From Porpolomopsis calyptriformis (taxonomy: Eukaryota > Basidiomycota > Agaricomycetes > Agaricales > Hygrophoraceae): a stretch of DNA of 64,000 nucleotides. The stretch is from positions 682,001-746,000 of the forward strand of contig OX621167.1 in assembly GCA_951640195.1 (NCBI GenBank). The letters are read 5' to 3'. Numbering within the stretch: position 1 is the first letter of the stretch; every line of letters begins with the position of its first letter. Below the pieces are notes generated by a model. That model searched no databases. It worked only from the letters and a program-made list of their open reading frames with translations, and was not told the DNA's origin. Shown piece by piece: positions 37,041-46,579 of the stretch. A program made the position numbers and the translations under genes.

Positions 37041-37499
37041 AAAACCCTGTTCTTTCAGTTCCTTGATGAGCTGAGCTTTCCTCTCTTTCGGCTAGCGATC
37101 GATCCCACAGTTGTCCACCACTCGGATAGCTTCTTCCATAGTAGTTGGGGAAACCACCTCGTCGACTCGTTCCGTCTCGACACCTTGTATGCTTCGTCCT
37201 CGACCTCGCCCTGTGTTTGGTCTTCCTCCTCGCCATCCGGCAGGGGCACTACTCAGTGGGCGCGCTGACGAACAAGAGGCGAAAGAGGTATTTGGACACT
37301 TGTTCACCCAATGACCTGGTTCTCCACAGTGATAGTAGTTGCCTCTCAGAACATGCGATATTGATGAAGAGGAAGTTGTCTCCTGTTTGATAGGAGCAGA
37401 GGAGGGAGTTTGGGTCGTCATTTGAGCCATGGTTTCCCTGGGAGTGTAGTAGTTACTCCGGGGAGCGGCACGATGCTCAAGTGCGAGTTCAAGACATTG
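37035..37499 (-). pseudogene. gag: gypsy A2 gag, C-terminal part
   Basis: Minus strand: LELALEHRAAPRSNYYTPRE, zinc knuckle with one altered position (NYYHCGEPGHWVNKC) and the Arg/Gly-rich tail. Cut at 37499 by gypsy B; continues at 44176. Confidence 0.8.
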
Positions 37500-37867
37500 T
37501 GTCACGGACATCTTTTTTCTTTTTATCTTAGTCATACTTGATTAGTCTCTATTCCGTCTATCCTTCCGTTTTACCATTCTATACATAGAGACTGATCACA
37601 TGTACCTTCCTTCCGACTCTTCACGAGTCACATTCCGTTTCCGACATTCTTCTCGTGACTCTTCACCAGTCACATTCCGGATTCCGCTTTGTAATCGTAC
37701 ATACGACTGACTCATGGCGACTCAGGTAGTTAGTATATAAAGCCTGATTTCTAGTCAGTAGGTTAAGTTCGATTCCTAGTTAGCTCCCCACTCTTTAGTC
37801 GAATTCCATTTCCTCATCAGCCCCTCCAACGCGAGAAGTAAAACCCTTCGACTACCGAATCATAACA
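37500..37867 (+). repeat. 5' LTR of gypsy B
   Basis: 368 bp, TGTCACGGACATC ... ATCATAACA. TGACTCA at 37708-37714 and TATATAAAG at about 37733; predicted RNA start about 37765. Confidence 0.95.
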
Positions 37868-37879
37868 AGAATCGAACTT
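37868..37879 (+). promoter_or_regulatory. Primer-binding site of gypsy B, self-priming type
   Basis: GAATCGAACTT at 37869-37879 is the exact reverse complement of AAGTTCGATTC at 37765-37775 in the LTR. Relative to family A two adjacent bases changed in both partners, preserving pairing. Confidence 0.75.
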
Positions 37880-38042
37880 CCTTCTTGCGCATCAAACCAC
37901 TTCCACTCTGGATCCTGCCGAAGACTTAACAAGGTCAATCTTCTCATCTGCAGATTCAGATACTCCCTTTCAACCAATAGTATTCCAAACCCCCGCACAA
38001 TCCATCATCCCCCTTTCCCTCTCATCATCATCACTGACATCA

Positions 38043-39464
38043 ATGTCTCAACAAGAGTACGAAGCCGATCAATCCGTTCCCGCACCAGGACCCAGTAACA
38101 TCCCCCCTACCATTCAAGAAGAAGAAGAAGACGTCGTCCCATTTAACATGGAACAAGAGCTCAGAGACTTAAGAGCACAAATCGACCAGTTCCGCGGTTG
38201 GTACTACAACGAAGTCGACGTCAATGATGAGCTCCGAAAGGAACTGAAAGCTCTCAAAGAAAGTTGACACGAAGAATCTGAACCAACCACCCCTCCCCCA
38301 CGACGACGCTCTGTACTTCGAGGACCTGGACTTTCTCCCTCGAATCCTTTCGTTTACCCCACAAGAAGAACCCAATCCGCCCAACTTGCACCCCAACCAA
38401 CCTTTCCCACTCAACTACCCACCCAGACGACTGCTCCCCCCACACTTCCAGCCCCCACCAAAATCAAAATCGCCGATCCAACCGAGTATGATGGAACCTC
38501 CGAGAAGCTTGAAGACTTCATTCATCAATGTCGACTCAACTTTGTGGTCAAAGACTACAACGATAAACAGAAGATCGTCTATATGCTCTCCTACCTCGGT
38601 GACGGCAATCCACGGGCCTGGGGACGACTGTTCACAGAAGGAGTTGACAGGACGAGGAATTTCGTATGGGACTACGCAACATTTTTGGACGATTTTAGGG
38701 AAGCTTTCGGAAGGATCAACCCCGCGGCGAAGGCGCGGATCGAGCTAGAGAAAGTGAAGATGACAGGAACGATAGAAGACTACAACCTTCGGTTCATGCA
38801 ACACGCAGCAAGAACTGAGTACAACGAGACCGCTCTACTTCGGTTTTACAAAGCCGGACTCCCCCAGCCGATCCGAACGCGGATCTACTCGATGGACAAT
38901 ATGCCGTCGACTTTGCTGGACTGGACGACGAAAGCGGCCCAGTTCGAAGAACAGTACCAGGAACAACGAGCCGAACAAGCATTGTGGTCAAGTCGAGATC
39001 AAAAAGGAAAGAAGTCTGAAACCAAATCGAGTCCACGAGGAAACCCTTCCCGCTCCACCACCACCACCACTTCATCCCCGATCAAACAAGAATCGAGAGA
39101 AGCCTCTCTCAAGACAGCGAAACGAGACAACTCCTCCATCACTTGCTACAATTGTGGCAAAAAGGGACATTATGCCAACGAATGTCGAAGCCCACGTGCT
39201 GAAGACGTTCCGGCACGTCAAGAATCCTCAAACTCTACTCGAGGAAAAGGAGGAAATCGCGGTCGAGGCAAAGGACGGAATGTCCGAACGATCAATCGGG
39301 TCGATACAGAAGAATCGGAAGCGCGGATAGAGGAAGTACCAGAGGACGACGAAAAGGAAAAAAGGATGGCAAAAGACGACTTGAAGGATATGGGAATCGC
39401 GAATTGGAACAAGGAGAGACGGGCTGCGCTAGCTCGAGCGTTAAAGGAGCAAAAGGATTTTTAA
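38043..39464 (+). pseudogene. gag: gypsy B gag, one in-frame TGA
   Basis: Starts MSQQEYEADQSVPAPGPSN; coil MEQELRDLRAQIDQFRGWYY; TGA at 38265-38267 after LKALKES; then the frame continues HEESEPTTPPP through the capsid-like region (IADPTEYDGTSEKLEDFIHQ, RFYKAGLPQPIRTRIYSM) to a zinc knuckle CYNCGKKGHYANEC and a Lys/Arg/Glu-rich tail ending KEQKDF at TAA 39462-39464. With otherwise intact coding regions, the single TGA suggests one recent C-to-T change at a CGA codon, or tolerance by readthrough; the first is more likely. Confidence 0.88.
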
Positions 39465-42400
39465 TCCGGCCAAGTGCTAAAAGCCCGAGCACTTTGGCTG
39501 TGTCCCATGTATGTGTACCACCATCTATGAAAAGTTTTCGTTTTCTTGGCACACTTGAACAGGGCAAAGGCGCTCTCGAATTCTATCTTTGGATCACGAG
39601 TGCCAACAATCTTCGACGAGTGGCTATCATAGCACTCATTGACTCTGGCGCCTCAGGGAATTTTATTGACGAAGCATTCGTTCGTCAAATGGAGATATCG
39701 ACCTATCCGTTGGATGAGGTTGTACCGGTACGAAACGCTGATGGTTCCGAGAACCGAGGAGGTCCCATCACGCACGATACAGACCTGTTTATCGAGGCAC
39801 CAGATTTATCCTTTCGAGAACGAATCCGGTTGGAGGTCACCAACTTAGGAAAAAAGCAACAGGTCATCCTCGGCTTCCCATGGCTCTTGCGACACAACCC
39901 CACCATCAATTGGACAAAAGGCACCTTAACCTTTGCGTCTGGTGACACGCTGTTCAGTAGTATGCGAGTCGGAGTGTTGCCCCCACAGGAAGAACTCTAC
40001 GTCTTCGATTCGAGTCTGAAACATGACTCCTTTATCCGTTTGGTCGGAGTTGACCACTCCCGACCAGTTTCCATCGAGGAGGATATCAAATCCTTTATTC
40101 CCAGTCGTTATCACAATTTCTGGCGTGTTTTTCATACCGCAGAATTCGACAAGCTTCCCCCTCGACGTCCCTTTGATCATGCGATCAACCTCTACCCGAA
40201 CACCAAGTTTCAAGTCGGAAAACTCTACCACCTTTCCCCCTACGAACAGGTAGAACTTAATAAGTTTATTGACGAAAATCTCAGAACAGGTCGGATACGT
40301 CCATCGAAATCACCACAAGCTGCCCCCTTCTTCTTTGCGAAAAAGGCTGAAGAGATCAATGCTAAAGGTCTCAGTGCTGGTCTACGTCCCATCCAGGACT
40401 ATCGCTACATCAACTCAAAAACCATTCCTGATCGTTACCCCCTTCCCCTTCTATCGGAAATCCTCCAAGTACCGAAGCTTGCTACTGCTTCACTCTTTAC
40501 AGTTATCGATATTCGATGGGGATTTAACAACATACGACTCAAGGAAGGTGACGAATGGAAAGCAGCTTTCATCACCAATCGAGGACTCTTCGAGCCGACC
40601 GTTATGTTCTTTGGACTACGGAACTCCCCAGCATCTTTCCAACGAATGATAGACGTTCTCTTTAAAACCGTTCTGGACTCTGGCTGTGTCCACATTTATA
40701 TTGACGACATTCTCATCATGGGCGACACCCCCGAAGAAATCCGCCACTGGACTGACGAAACCCTTAAACTCATGGAGAAGAATCAACTATCCGCCAAACC
40801 CGTCAAATGCCAAATGGAGAAGACCTCTGTTACATATCTTGGTACAATCATCAGTAAAGGTCAACTCGCTATCAATCCAAAAAAGGTAGACGCCATCATC
40901 AATTGGCCGACGCCCCAAAAGCTGCGAGACCTCCAATCCTTCCTTGGCACCACCAACTTCTGGCGTCGATACATCAAAAGTTTCTCCTCAGTCGTTCGTC
41001 CCCTCTGTGGCCTTTTGCGGAAAGACCAACCTTGGGATTGGTCTCCCTTGTGTCAAAAAGCCTTTGAGCAACTCAAACATCTCGTCACTACAGCCCCTGT
41101 CCTTCTTACCCCGCGGCCAGACCTTCCTTACCTCTTGGAGACTGATGCCTCAAATTTCGGTATTGGCGCAGTCTTATCTCAGAAACACGACAACGGTTGG
41201 CACCCCGTTGGCTTTTTCTCAAAATCTCTACTCCCTGCCGAGTACAACTATCCTACCCATGATCTGGAGATGCTTGCAATCATCACTTCCCTCAAATATT
41301 GGCGTTATCTTTTAGAGGGCGCAAGGGATACTGTGTTGATAAAGACGGACAATTTAGCGCTCAAGTATTTCATGCAGAACAGATCCCTCTCCAGACGACA
41401 AGCACGTTGGATGGAATTCTTAGGTAGATTCGACTTCAAGATCGAGTATTCCCCTGGAGTCAAAAACAAAGCCGATGGACTCTCCCGCCGACCCGACCAC
41501 CGTCGTACAGAAAAAGAAGAATTAGAAGGCCAAGCCCTCCTCCCCCCCGAACGTTTCATCAATGCTATCATTTCCATGTCCGAACCTTCCTTTATGTCAA
41601 AACTTCGCTTCCCCGACTTCAACGAAATCCCAGAGGACATTCGCATCAAATTATCCGATCCCTCTTCCGGCTACTCCTTCACTGACGGAATTGTGAGAGA
41701 TGCAGGAGATCGTATTGTCGTGCCAGCAGACGTATTGCTACGCACAGAGATAATTCGATTGACCCACTCCCTGCCCCATGGAGGCCATCCCGGAATCGAG
41801 AAGACACGTGAGCTTGTGTTGCGGAACTACACCTGGAGTAGTGCTGCCCCTGACATCCGTGTATTCGTATCATCCTGTCCGACCTGTCAACAAGTCAAGC
41901 TCTATCCTTCGAAGCCTGCAGGTCTCCTGGAACCTATTCCCCCTTCGTCTCGACCTTGGGAAGAAATCACCGCCGATCTAATCGTGGAACTCCCCCAATC
42001 ATCTGGCTACGATGCTGTCTTAGTCGTTGTCGACCGCTTTACCAAGCGCGCTCACTTTATTCCGACGACATCAAATATTTCTGCAGAAGGAGTCACAAAA
42101 CTCTTCAGGGACAATGTATGGAAACACCACGGCTGGCCAAAAAAGATCATAACCGATCGAGGAACTCAGTTCGCTTCCAAATTTGCGAAAGCTCTCAACA
42201 CTCATTTGGGAATCATCTCCGGTCTATCCACCGCTTATCATCCCCAAACTGATGGTCAAACGGAACGAACCAATCAAGAACTTGAACAATACCTTCATTT
42301 ATATGTAAACTTCATGCAAGATGATTGGTCCAACTGGCTATCCCCAGCTGAATTCGCTTACAATAACCGACAACACTCCTCGACGAAACACACTCCCTTT

Positions 42401-43024
42401 TACCTTGATACTGGCCAACATCCCTTTGTCCCATCTGTCCCTGCGGCCCCTACTTCCAACCCCGCAGCAGATACCTTCCACGATCATCTCACAGAAGCCC
42501 GTGAAGAAGCCACAAAAGCTCTAAAAACAGCGGCCGAAACCATGAAACGCTTCGCAGATCGTAAACGGAAAGATACCCAACTCCAAATAGGTCAATTTGT
42601 TTATCTTGATACTCGTAACTTAAAAACAGGTCGTCCAACCCTCAAACTTGATGTCCGACGCACTGGACCGTTCAAAGTTCTAGAAAGAATCGGAAAAGTC
42701 TCTTATCGCCTGGCCCTCCCCTTATCATGGAAAATACACGACGTCTTTCATGTTTCACTCCTGAGACCCGCTAACATTAACTCCGATCTCCACCCAGAGG
42801 AAGTAGATGATAATCTCCGTCCACCTCCGGATGTCATCCAAGAGAAAGAAGAATATGAGGTCGAACGAATTCTCCAACATCACGGGTCCACCCGACGTCG
42901 TACGTATTTGGTCAAATGGGTCGGCTATCCCATTGAAGAAGCAACCTGGGAACCGAAGAAGAACCTCCTCCATGCGAAAGAACGAATTCTAGAATACGAA
43001 CAATCAATTCAAACGGCGACTTGA
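39404..43024 (+). CDS. pol: gypsy B pol: protease, RT, RNase H, integrase, chromodomain (intact)
   Basis: 1206-codon open frame, -1 relative to gag; translated portion begins near 39460 after the frameshift. Protease AIIALIDSGASGNFIDE. RT FTVIDIRWGFNNIRLKEG, FFGLRNSPASFQRMI, VHIYIDDILIMG. RNase H LLETDASNFGIGAVLSQ, THDLEMLAI. Integrase zinc domain HSLPHGGHPGIE...CPTCQQVK; catalytic core ADLIVELPQS...VVVDRFTKRAHF, TDRGTQFASKF, YHPQTDGQTERTNQELEQ. The C-terminal chromodomain EEYEVERILQHHG...YLVKWVGYPIEEATWEPKKNL keeps Y, W and Y at the HP1 aromatic-cage positions, predicting binding of methylated H3K9 and targeting of insertion to heterochromatin, as in fungal and plant chromoviruses. Confidence 0.96.
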   Translation: MEQGETGCASSSVKGAKGFLIRPSAKSPSTLAVSHVCVPPSMKSFRFLGTLEQGKGALEFYLWITSANNLRRVAIIALIDSGASGNFIDEAFVRQMEISTYPLDEVVPVRNADGSENRGGPITHDTDLFIEAPDLSFRERIRLEVTNLGKKQQVILGFPWLLRHNPTINWTKGTLTFASGDTLFSSMRVGVLPPQEELYVFDSSLKHDSFIRLVGVDHSRPVSIEEDIKSFIPSRYHNFWRVFHTAEFDKLPPRRPFDHAINLYPNTKFQVGKLYHLSPYEQVELNKFIDENLRTGRIRPSKSPQAAPFFFAKKAEEINAKGLSAGLRPIQDYRYINSKTIPDRYPLPLLSEILQVPKLATASLFTVIDIRWGFNNIRLKEGDEWKAAFITNRGLFEPTVMFFGLRNSPASFQRMIDVLFKTVLDSGCVHIYIDDILIMGDTPEEIRHWTDETLKLMEKNQLSAKPVKCQMEKTSVTYLGTIISKGQLAINPKKVDAIINWPTPQKLRDLQSFLGTTNFWRRYIKSFSSVVRPLCGLLRKDQPWDWSPLCQKAFEQLKHLVTTAPVLLTPRPDLPYLLETDASNFGIGAVLSQKHDNGWHPVGFFSKSLLPAEYNYPTHDLEMLAIITSLKYWRYLLEGARDTVLIKTDNLALKYFMQNRSLSRRQARWMEFLGRFDFKIEYSPGVKNKADGLSRRPDHRRTEKEELEGQALLPPERFINAIISMSEPSFMSKLRFPDFNEIPEDIRIKLSDPSSGYSFTDGIVRDAGDRIVVPADVLLRTEIIRLTHSLPHGGHPGIEKTRELVLRNYTWSSAAPDIRVFVSSCPTCQQVKLYPSKPAGLLEPIPPSSRPWEEITADLIVELPQSSGYDAVLVVVDRFTKRAHFIPTTSNISAEGVTKLFRDNVWKHHGWPKKIITDRGTQFASKFAKALNTHLGIISGLSTAYHPQTDGQTERTNQELEQYLHLYVNFMQDDWSNWLSPAEFAYNNRQHSSTKHTPFYLDTGQHPFVPSVPAAPTSNPAADTFHDHLTEAREEATKALKTAAETMKRFADRKRKDTQLQIGQFVYLDTRNLKTGRPTLKLDVRRTGPFKVLERIGKVSYRLALPLSWKIHDVFHVSLLRPANINSDLHPEEVDDNLRPPPDVIQEKEEYEVERILQHHGSTRRRTYLVKWVGYPIEEATWEPKKNLLHAKERILEYEQSIQTAT
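39455..39464 (+). promoter_or_regulatory. Programmed -1 frameshift site, B gag/pol
   Basis: Gag ends AAG GAT TTT TAA. A five-T run abuts the stop codon; slipping back one base on T-TTT enters the pol frame (GFLIRPSAK). Pol is open in the -1 frame from upstream of this point. Confidence 0.6.
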
Positions 43025-43148
43025 TCACTCCTTCACGGTATCAACTCCCCTCGTTTATGTTTTCACTTTTGTCACCTTTTCCAAACTCCGACTCTTCCTT
43101 ATAATCTCTTTCGTCTCCGTCTTTCATTCTCAAGAAATCGATCTCGCT

Positions 43149-43727
43149 ATGCCCGCCGAACGCTCACATCAAACTGCCCGCAAATCTACTGGTGGTCGTC
43201 CACCCCGAACTCCTCACATGTCCACTGGAGGGCAACCCCCTCGTCGCGCCCCCCCTCCGCTCGCTTCCACCTCCTCCGCCTACGGTGAAGCCGAGCTCGC
43301 CGGACAACTCTGGCAGCACAACCGCCGCGCACGAAATCGAGACCTTCCCATATGGCCAAAGGAAATCGTCGCTCCACCTATCCCGCCCAAGCAGATCATT
43401 GAGTCGCTGCAGAAAGATATCGATTATTACAAGAACGAGATCGCAAGACTAAACGAAGAATTGTACAACCAAGGAATGAGTTTGGATGGAAAGAGAAGAG
43501 CGAGTGAGTACTGGCGGGAGCAGGCCAAATACTGGGAGACGAAGTACGAGGAAGTCACGAAGGTACTTCCCCATCTTGATTCTCCAGTTCCCCCTGTTTT
43601 CCCGGGTCCACTCACCGTCCCCCCCGGTTCGTCGTCGAACCCCATCACAATCCCCGATGACGACGATATTTCCCCGGTCGACATTATTTCCCTGTCGACC
43701 ATCGCCTCCAACAAGGACTCAACCTAG
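43149..43727 (+). CDS. gypsy B accessory protein with histone H3 tail mimic (192 aa)
   Basis: Intact frame between the chromodomain-integrase and the 3' LTR. N-terminus [20 protein letters not shown]: the nine residues QTARKSTGG equal histone H3 5-13, including the ARKS motif around K9, and R-P-P-R follows where H3 has K-A-P-R. A second STGGQPPRR lies at about residues 26-34. Then a Pro/Ser-rich linker, QLWQHNRRARNRD, a predicted coiled coil IIESLQKDIDYYKNEIARLN, the block EYWREQAKYWETKYEE, and a Pro/Ser/Asp-rich tail. No known domain recognised. A diverged copy at 50621-51202 conserves the mimic. Possible roles (inference): decoy or recruiter for H3K9 methyltransferases, HP1-type readers, or the element's own chromodomain. 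Confidence 0.9.
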   Translation: MPAERSHQTARKSTGGRPPRTPHMSTGGQPPRRAPPPLASTSSAYGEAELAGQLWQHNRRARNRDLPIWPKEIVAPPIPPKQIIESLQKDIDYYKNEIARLNEELYNQGMSLDGKRRASEYWREQAKYWETKYEEVTKVLPHLDSPVPPVFPGPLTVPPGSSSNPITIPDDDDISPVDIISLSTIASNKDST

Positions 43728-43771
43728 TCCTTTCCCTCCTCCACACCCATCGACACTTTCGAAGCCGCCTC

Positions 43772-43790
43772 GAATTTCGGGACGAAATTC
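43772..43790 (+). repeat. Hairpin before B 3' LTR
   Basis: GAATTTCG-GGA-CGAAATTC, perfect 8-bp stem, 17 nt before the 3' LTR, corresponding to 23189-23207 in A1. The GGACGAAATT core also recalls the box before the polypurine tract in plant chromoviruses (from memory). Confidence 0.75.
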
Positions 43791-43807
43791 CTTTTAGTGT
43801 GGGTGTA

Positions 43808-44175
43808 TGTCACGGACATCTTTTTTCTTTTTATCTTAGTCATACTTGATTAGTCTCTATTCCGTCTATCCTTCCGTTTTACCATTCTATACATAGAGAC
43901 TGATCACATGTACCTTCCTTCCGACTCTTCACGAGTCACATTCCGTTTCCGACATTCTTCTCGTGACTCTTCACCAGTCACATTCCGGATTCCGCTTTGT
44001 AATCGTACATACGACTGACTCATGGCGACTCAGGTAGTTAGTATATAAAGCCTGATTTCTAGTCAGTAGGTTAAGTTCGATTCCTAGTTAGCTCCCCACT
44101 CTTTAGTCGAATTCCATTTCCTCATCAGCCCCTCCAACGCGAGAAGTAAAACCCTTCGACTACCGAATCATAACA
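43808..44175 (+). repeat. 3' LTR of gypsy B
   Basis: 368-bp copy of 37500-37867, no differences seen by eye. Confidence 0.95.
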
Positions 44176-44180
44176 CATTG

Positions 44181-44746
44181 TCGATCGAAGATGGAAGCTT
44201 TTCATTTCCAAGCATTGAGGGTGGCTGGGATGGGATCAAGAGCGTAGATCCTTTCAAGGATCCAGGGATTGAGGCCATTCCGGTAAAAAGTTTTGAGTGC
44301 ATTGTTGTTAAATCCAGTTTCTTCCGCGAGAGCTCCAAATTGTACATTATAATTATCCACAGTGGAAGATCCTTGCGTTACCTTTTGTATTTTAACCTGT
44401 GCTGTTGCCTTAGCATCAACATCTCCGAAACATTCCTCGATTTCTTCCATAAAGTCCTCGTAGTCGGCTCCAACCTATTGGACATGATTGAACTCTCGGG
44501 TCTGCTGTCGAGCCCATGACTGGGTGACACCGATCTTCATGAACAACAAGACATAAGTAATCTTTTGTCTGTCGGACCACTGGCTGTCATCAAGGACTAG
44601 ATGACAAGCCTGGATAAAATTGAGACACTTGGCTGCAGACCCATCATATTCATTGGGTTTGGCTATCTTGATGGGGGGAGGAGTGGGTTGTTGAGGCAAG
44701 GGAGGTTGTATGGGCGGCTGAGCAGATTGTTGAGGTTGTTGCTGGA
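44181..44746 (-). pseudogene. gag: gypsy A2 gag, middle part
   Basis: Minus strand: IKIAKPNEYDGSAAKCLNFI, KITYVLLFMKIGVTQSWARQ, MEEIEECFGDVDAKATAQVK, FYRNGLNPWILERIYALDP. Bounded by the gypsy B insertion on the left and element D on the right. Confidence 0.8.
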
Positions 44747-46467
44747 GTTGGTGTCATGAAATTGGCGTTCACTCTCTTGAAATTCTTCTCTTTTCTTCGT
44801 TCTTTTCTTTTCTTTGCCTGTTCTCTTTGGAAAGGGGGCTGTCTTTATTGGCAGCGGAAACTATTTGTACAAAGAGGGGGAGTCCATGTCCGACTAACTA
44901 TCTAAACTAGTCCGTCTTGGCAATCTCTTGCACCATACTGTCCCTCAAGAACTCTATGAAACTCGAGACTACTTGACCATCTAATGCGGCCAACTTATTA
45001 CCCCAGTAAATTGCCCCATTGGTGTCACCACCGGAGGCCTGCAACTCGGCAGCCTTCCCTTCGACGAAACCCATCGCTATCTTTCTCGCTTCCTCACCCA
45101 ACCAATCGTTGGTGGGACTCCACAACAAACTGGGAGGAACTTCTTCCTCCTCGATCTTGACATTGACGTTAGTCAATGACAACGACAAATCTTTGACTAA
45201 AAAAGGCAAAGAAATCAGCAACTACGAAGAGACCGAGAGAGTTGAGAGCGTTACCACTAGACAAAACACTCAATGGACCAGGCGTCCAAGGACAGAAAGG
45301 GGGACTGGCAGCCCAGTCAACTGCCTCCTTCTTGACGGAAGGAAGAGAGTCAGCCCACTTGTCGGACCCCCAATTGACCTGCTCCTCCAAAGGGAGCTGG
45401 GAAGTAGGGGGAGAGGCGTCATCATCCCAAGCTAAAAAGGGAAAAAGCCTATTATCAGTAAACACGGACTAATAAAGACAAAACAAAATACATACCAAGC
45501 GGATCCTCCATTAAGCCACAAACATGCTGGATCGGCCAGCGAACATACGGACACTTTCTGACCTTATGCTTGCCACCGCAAGCAAAACAGGAGAAGGAAG
45601 ACCAGCAGAGGTCGGCGTCGGAAGGGATGCGCTGAAGGTAGTAATGAAATGAATCACAATCGAGGAAGACAGGAGCGGTGCAGTGCACCACTCCAGACTG
45701 CTTGAAGAATCGGACGTAGTGGCCTTGGTGGGAGGGAGTCATGATGAATTGACAAAGATTGAACTGAAGCATAGGGATACAACCCCACACCTTTTTATAT
45801 ACTCAGACACAAAGGGAAGACCAAAAGGAGGTTCCTCAGTCAAAGAAGAGAAACCCGATATGCTGGACAAGAGATAGAAATAGCGGCGATCTCATGACTA
45901 GAAGAACAATAGGAACCAGTCATGAGACAGCACAGCCTGATACTGCGGAAGGCTATGCCCAATAGAGTTGAGTCATCAAAACAACACAGCCTTCCACAGT
46001 ATAACTAAGAACAATGGCAAACCTTAAACCGGAGGCTGTGAACAATAGAAAATGGGGTGACTGTGGAAGCTGACTCATAGTGACTCCTATTTTAGAAATA
46101 CTATATAAACCCTGAGGGCGAAGCGGATCATCACTTCATCCTCCTGTGAGATTACTTGTAGTAGCACGAACGCAATCAGAATCATCAGACTTCTTTTCCA
46201 CCAGAACAAGAAAAGAGAAACATAAACCCATAACTACTGAGCCAATCGTTCATGCCCATATTCCCTAAACTCTCAGCAGAGGCACGCAACGGATTTAACT
46301 CGCAGAACAACTTCTTTGTAGAAGTAAAACTTAACTCAGAAGGAATCATCACCCTTTACGAGGACATCCCCGTTAGGACTTTCTTCTACATCCTACTAGA
46401 CTTATTAAGCTCCAAGGCCTGCCTTGTGATTGACGAAAAGACTTGCAACTACAGTTGTGACAGTTGG
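44747..46467 (+). mobile_element. Element D: 1.7-kb TG...CA unit, probable long solo LTR carrying a gene
   Basis: 44752-46462 starts TGTCATG, ends TGTGACA, and is flanked by GTTGG (44747-44751 and 46463-46467) inside A2 gag. I find no internal direct repeat of its ends, so it looks like a solo LTR rather than a whole element. It has an LTR-type promoter on the plus strand: TGACTCA at 46071-46077 and CTATATAAAC at 46101-46110. Its left half carries an intron-containing gene on the minus strand. Confidence 0.7.
44907..45742 (-). CDS. Zinc-knuckle-like protein gene inside element D (three exons)
   Basis: Start at 45742 gives MTPSHQGHYVRFFKQSGVVH; a TATA-like box TATATAAAAA lies about 50 bp upstream on the minus strand. 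Exon 1 carries SCFACGGKHKVRKCPY, a C-x2-C-x3-H-x4-C pattern close to a retroviral zinc knuckle. A GTATGT...TAG intron leads to AWDDDASPPTSQLPLEEQVN; a second intron ending TTTTTTAG precedes LSLSLTNVNVKIEEEEVPP, and the protein ends FLRDSMVQEIAKTD. About 240 residues. Spliceosomal introns inside an LTR-like unit, antisense to its promoter, suggest a captured or co-mobilised gene. Function unknown. Confidence 0.55.
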
Positions 46468-46488
46468 GCAATCAGCTGTTGTTGTTGA
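46252..46488 (+). CDS. Short open frame downstream of element D promoter
   Basis: MPIFPKLSAEARNGFNSQNN..., 78 codons, starts about 120 bp after the predicted transcription start of element D and runs past the element end into A2. It could be the truncated leader of a protein of the parent element, or chance. No domain recognised. Confidence 0.3.
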   Translation: MPIFPKLSAEARNGFNSQNNFFVEVKLNSEGIITLYEDIPVRTFFYILLDLLSSKACLVIDEKTCNYSCDSWAISCCC

Positions 46489-46579
46489 GTGATGGTTTGT
46501 TCAAGTTGGCAAATGGTGGCCATCAAGGTAGTAAGATCCATAGCGGGGTTGGCGGGGGCATTGGTGGACATTCCTGACA
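46468..46579 (-). pseudogene. gag: gypsy A2 gag, N-terminal part
   Basis: Minus strand start MSGMSTNAPANPAMDLTTL with ICQLEQTITQQQQLIAQL, homologous to the A1 gag start. The A2 5' leader continues to 47009. Confidence 0.75.

Larger units (their letters stand above)
37495..44180 (+). mobile_element. Ty3/gypsy chromovirus B, full length, LTRs identical by eye
   Basis: Body 37500-44175 with 368-bp LTRs, flanked by CATTG (37495-37499 and 44176-44180), inserted in the gag of A2. No LTR difference was found by eye, so insertion is very recent. pol is a complete 1206-codon open frame and the accessory gene is intact; gag has a single TGA. This is the best candidate for a currently active or recently mobilised autonomous element in the window. 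Confidence 0.95.
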
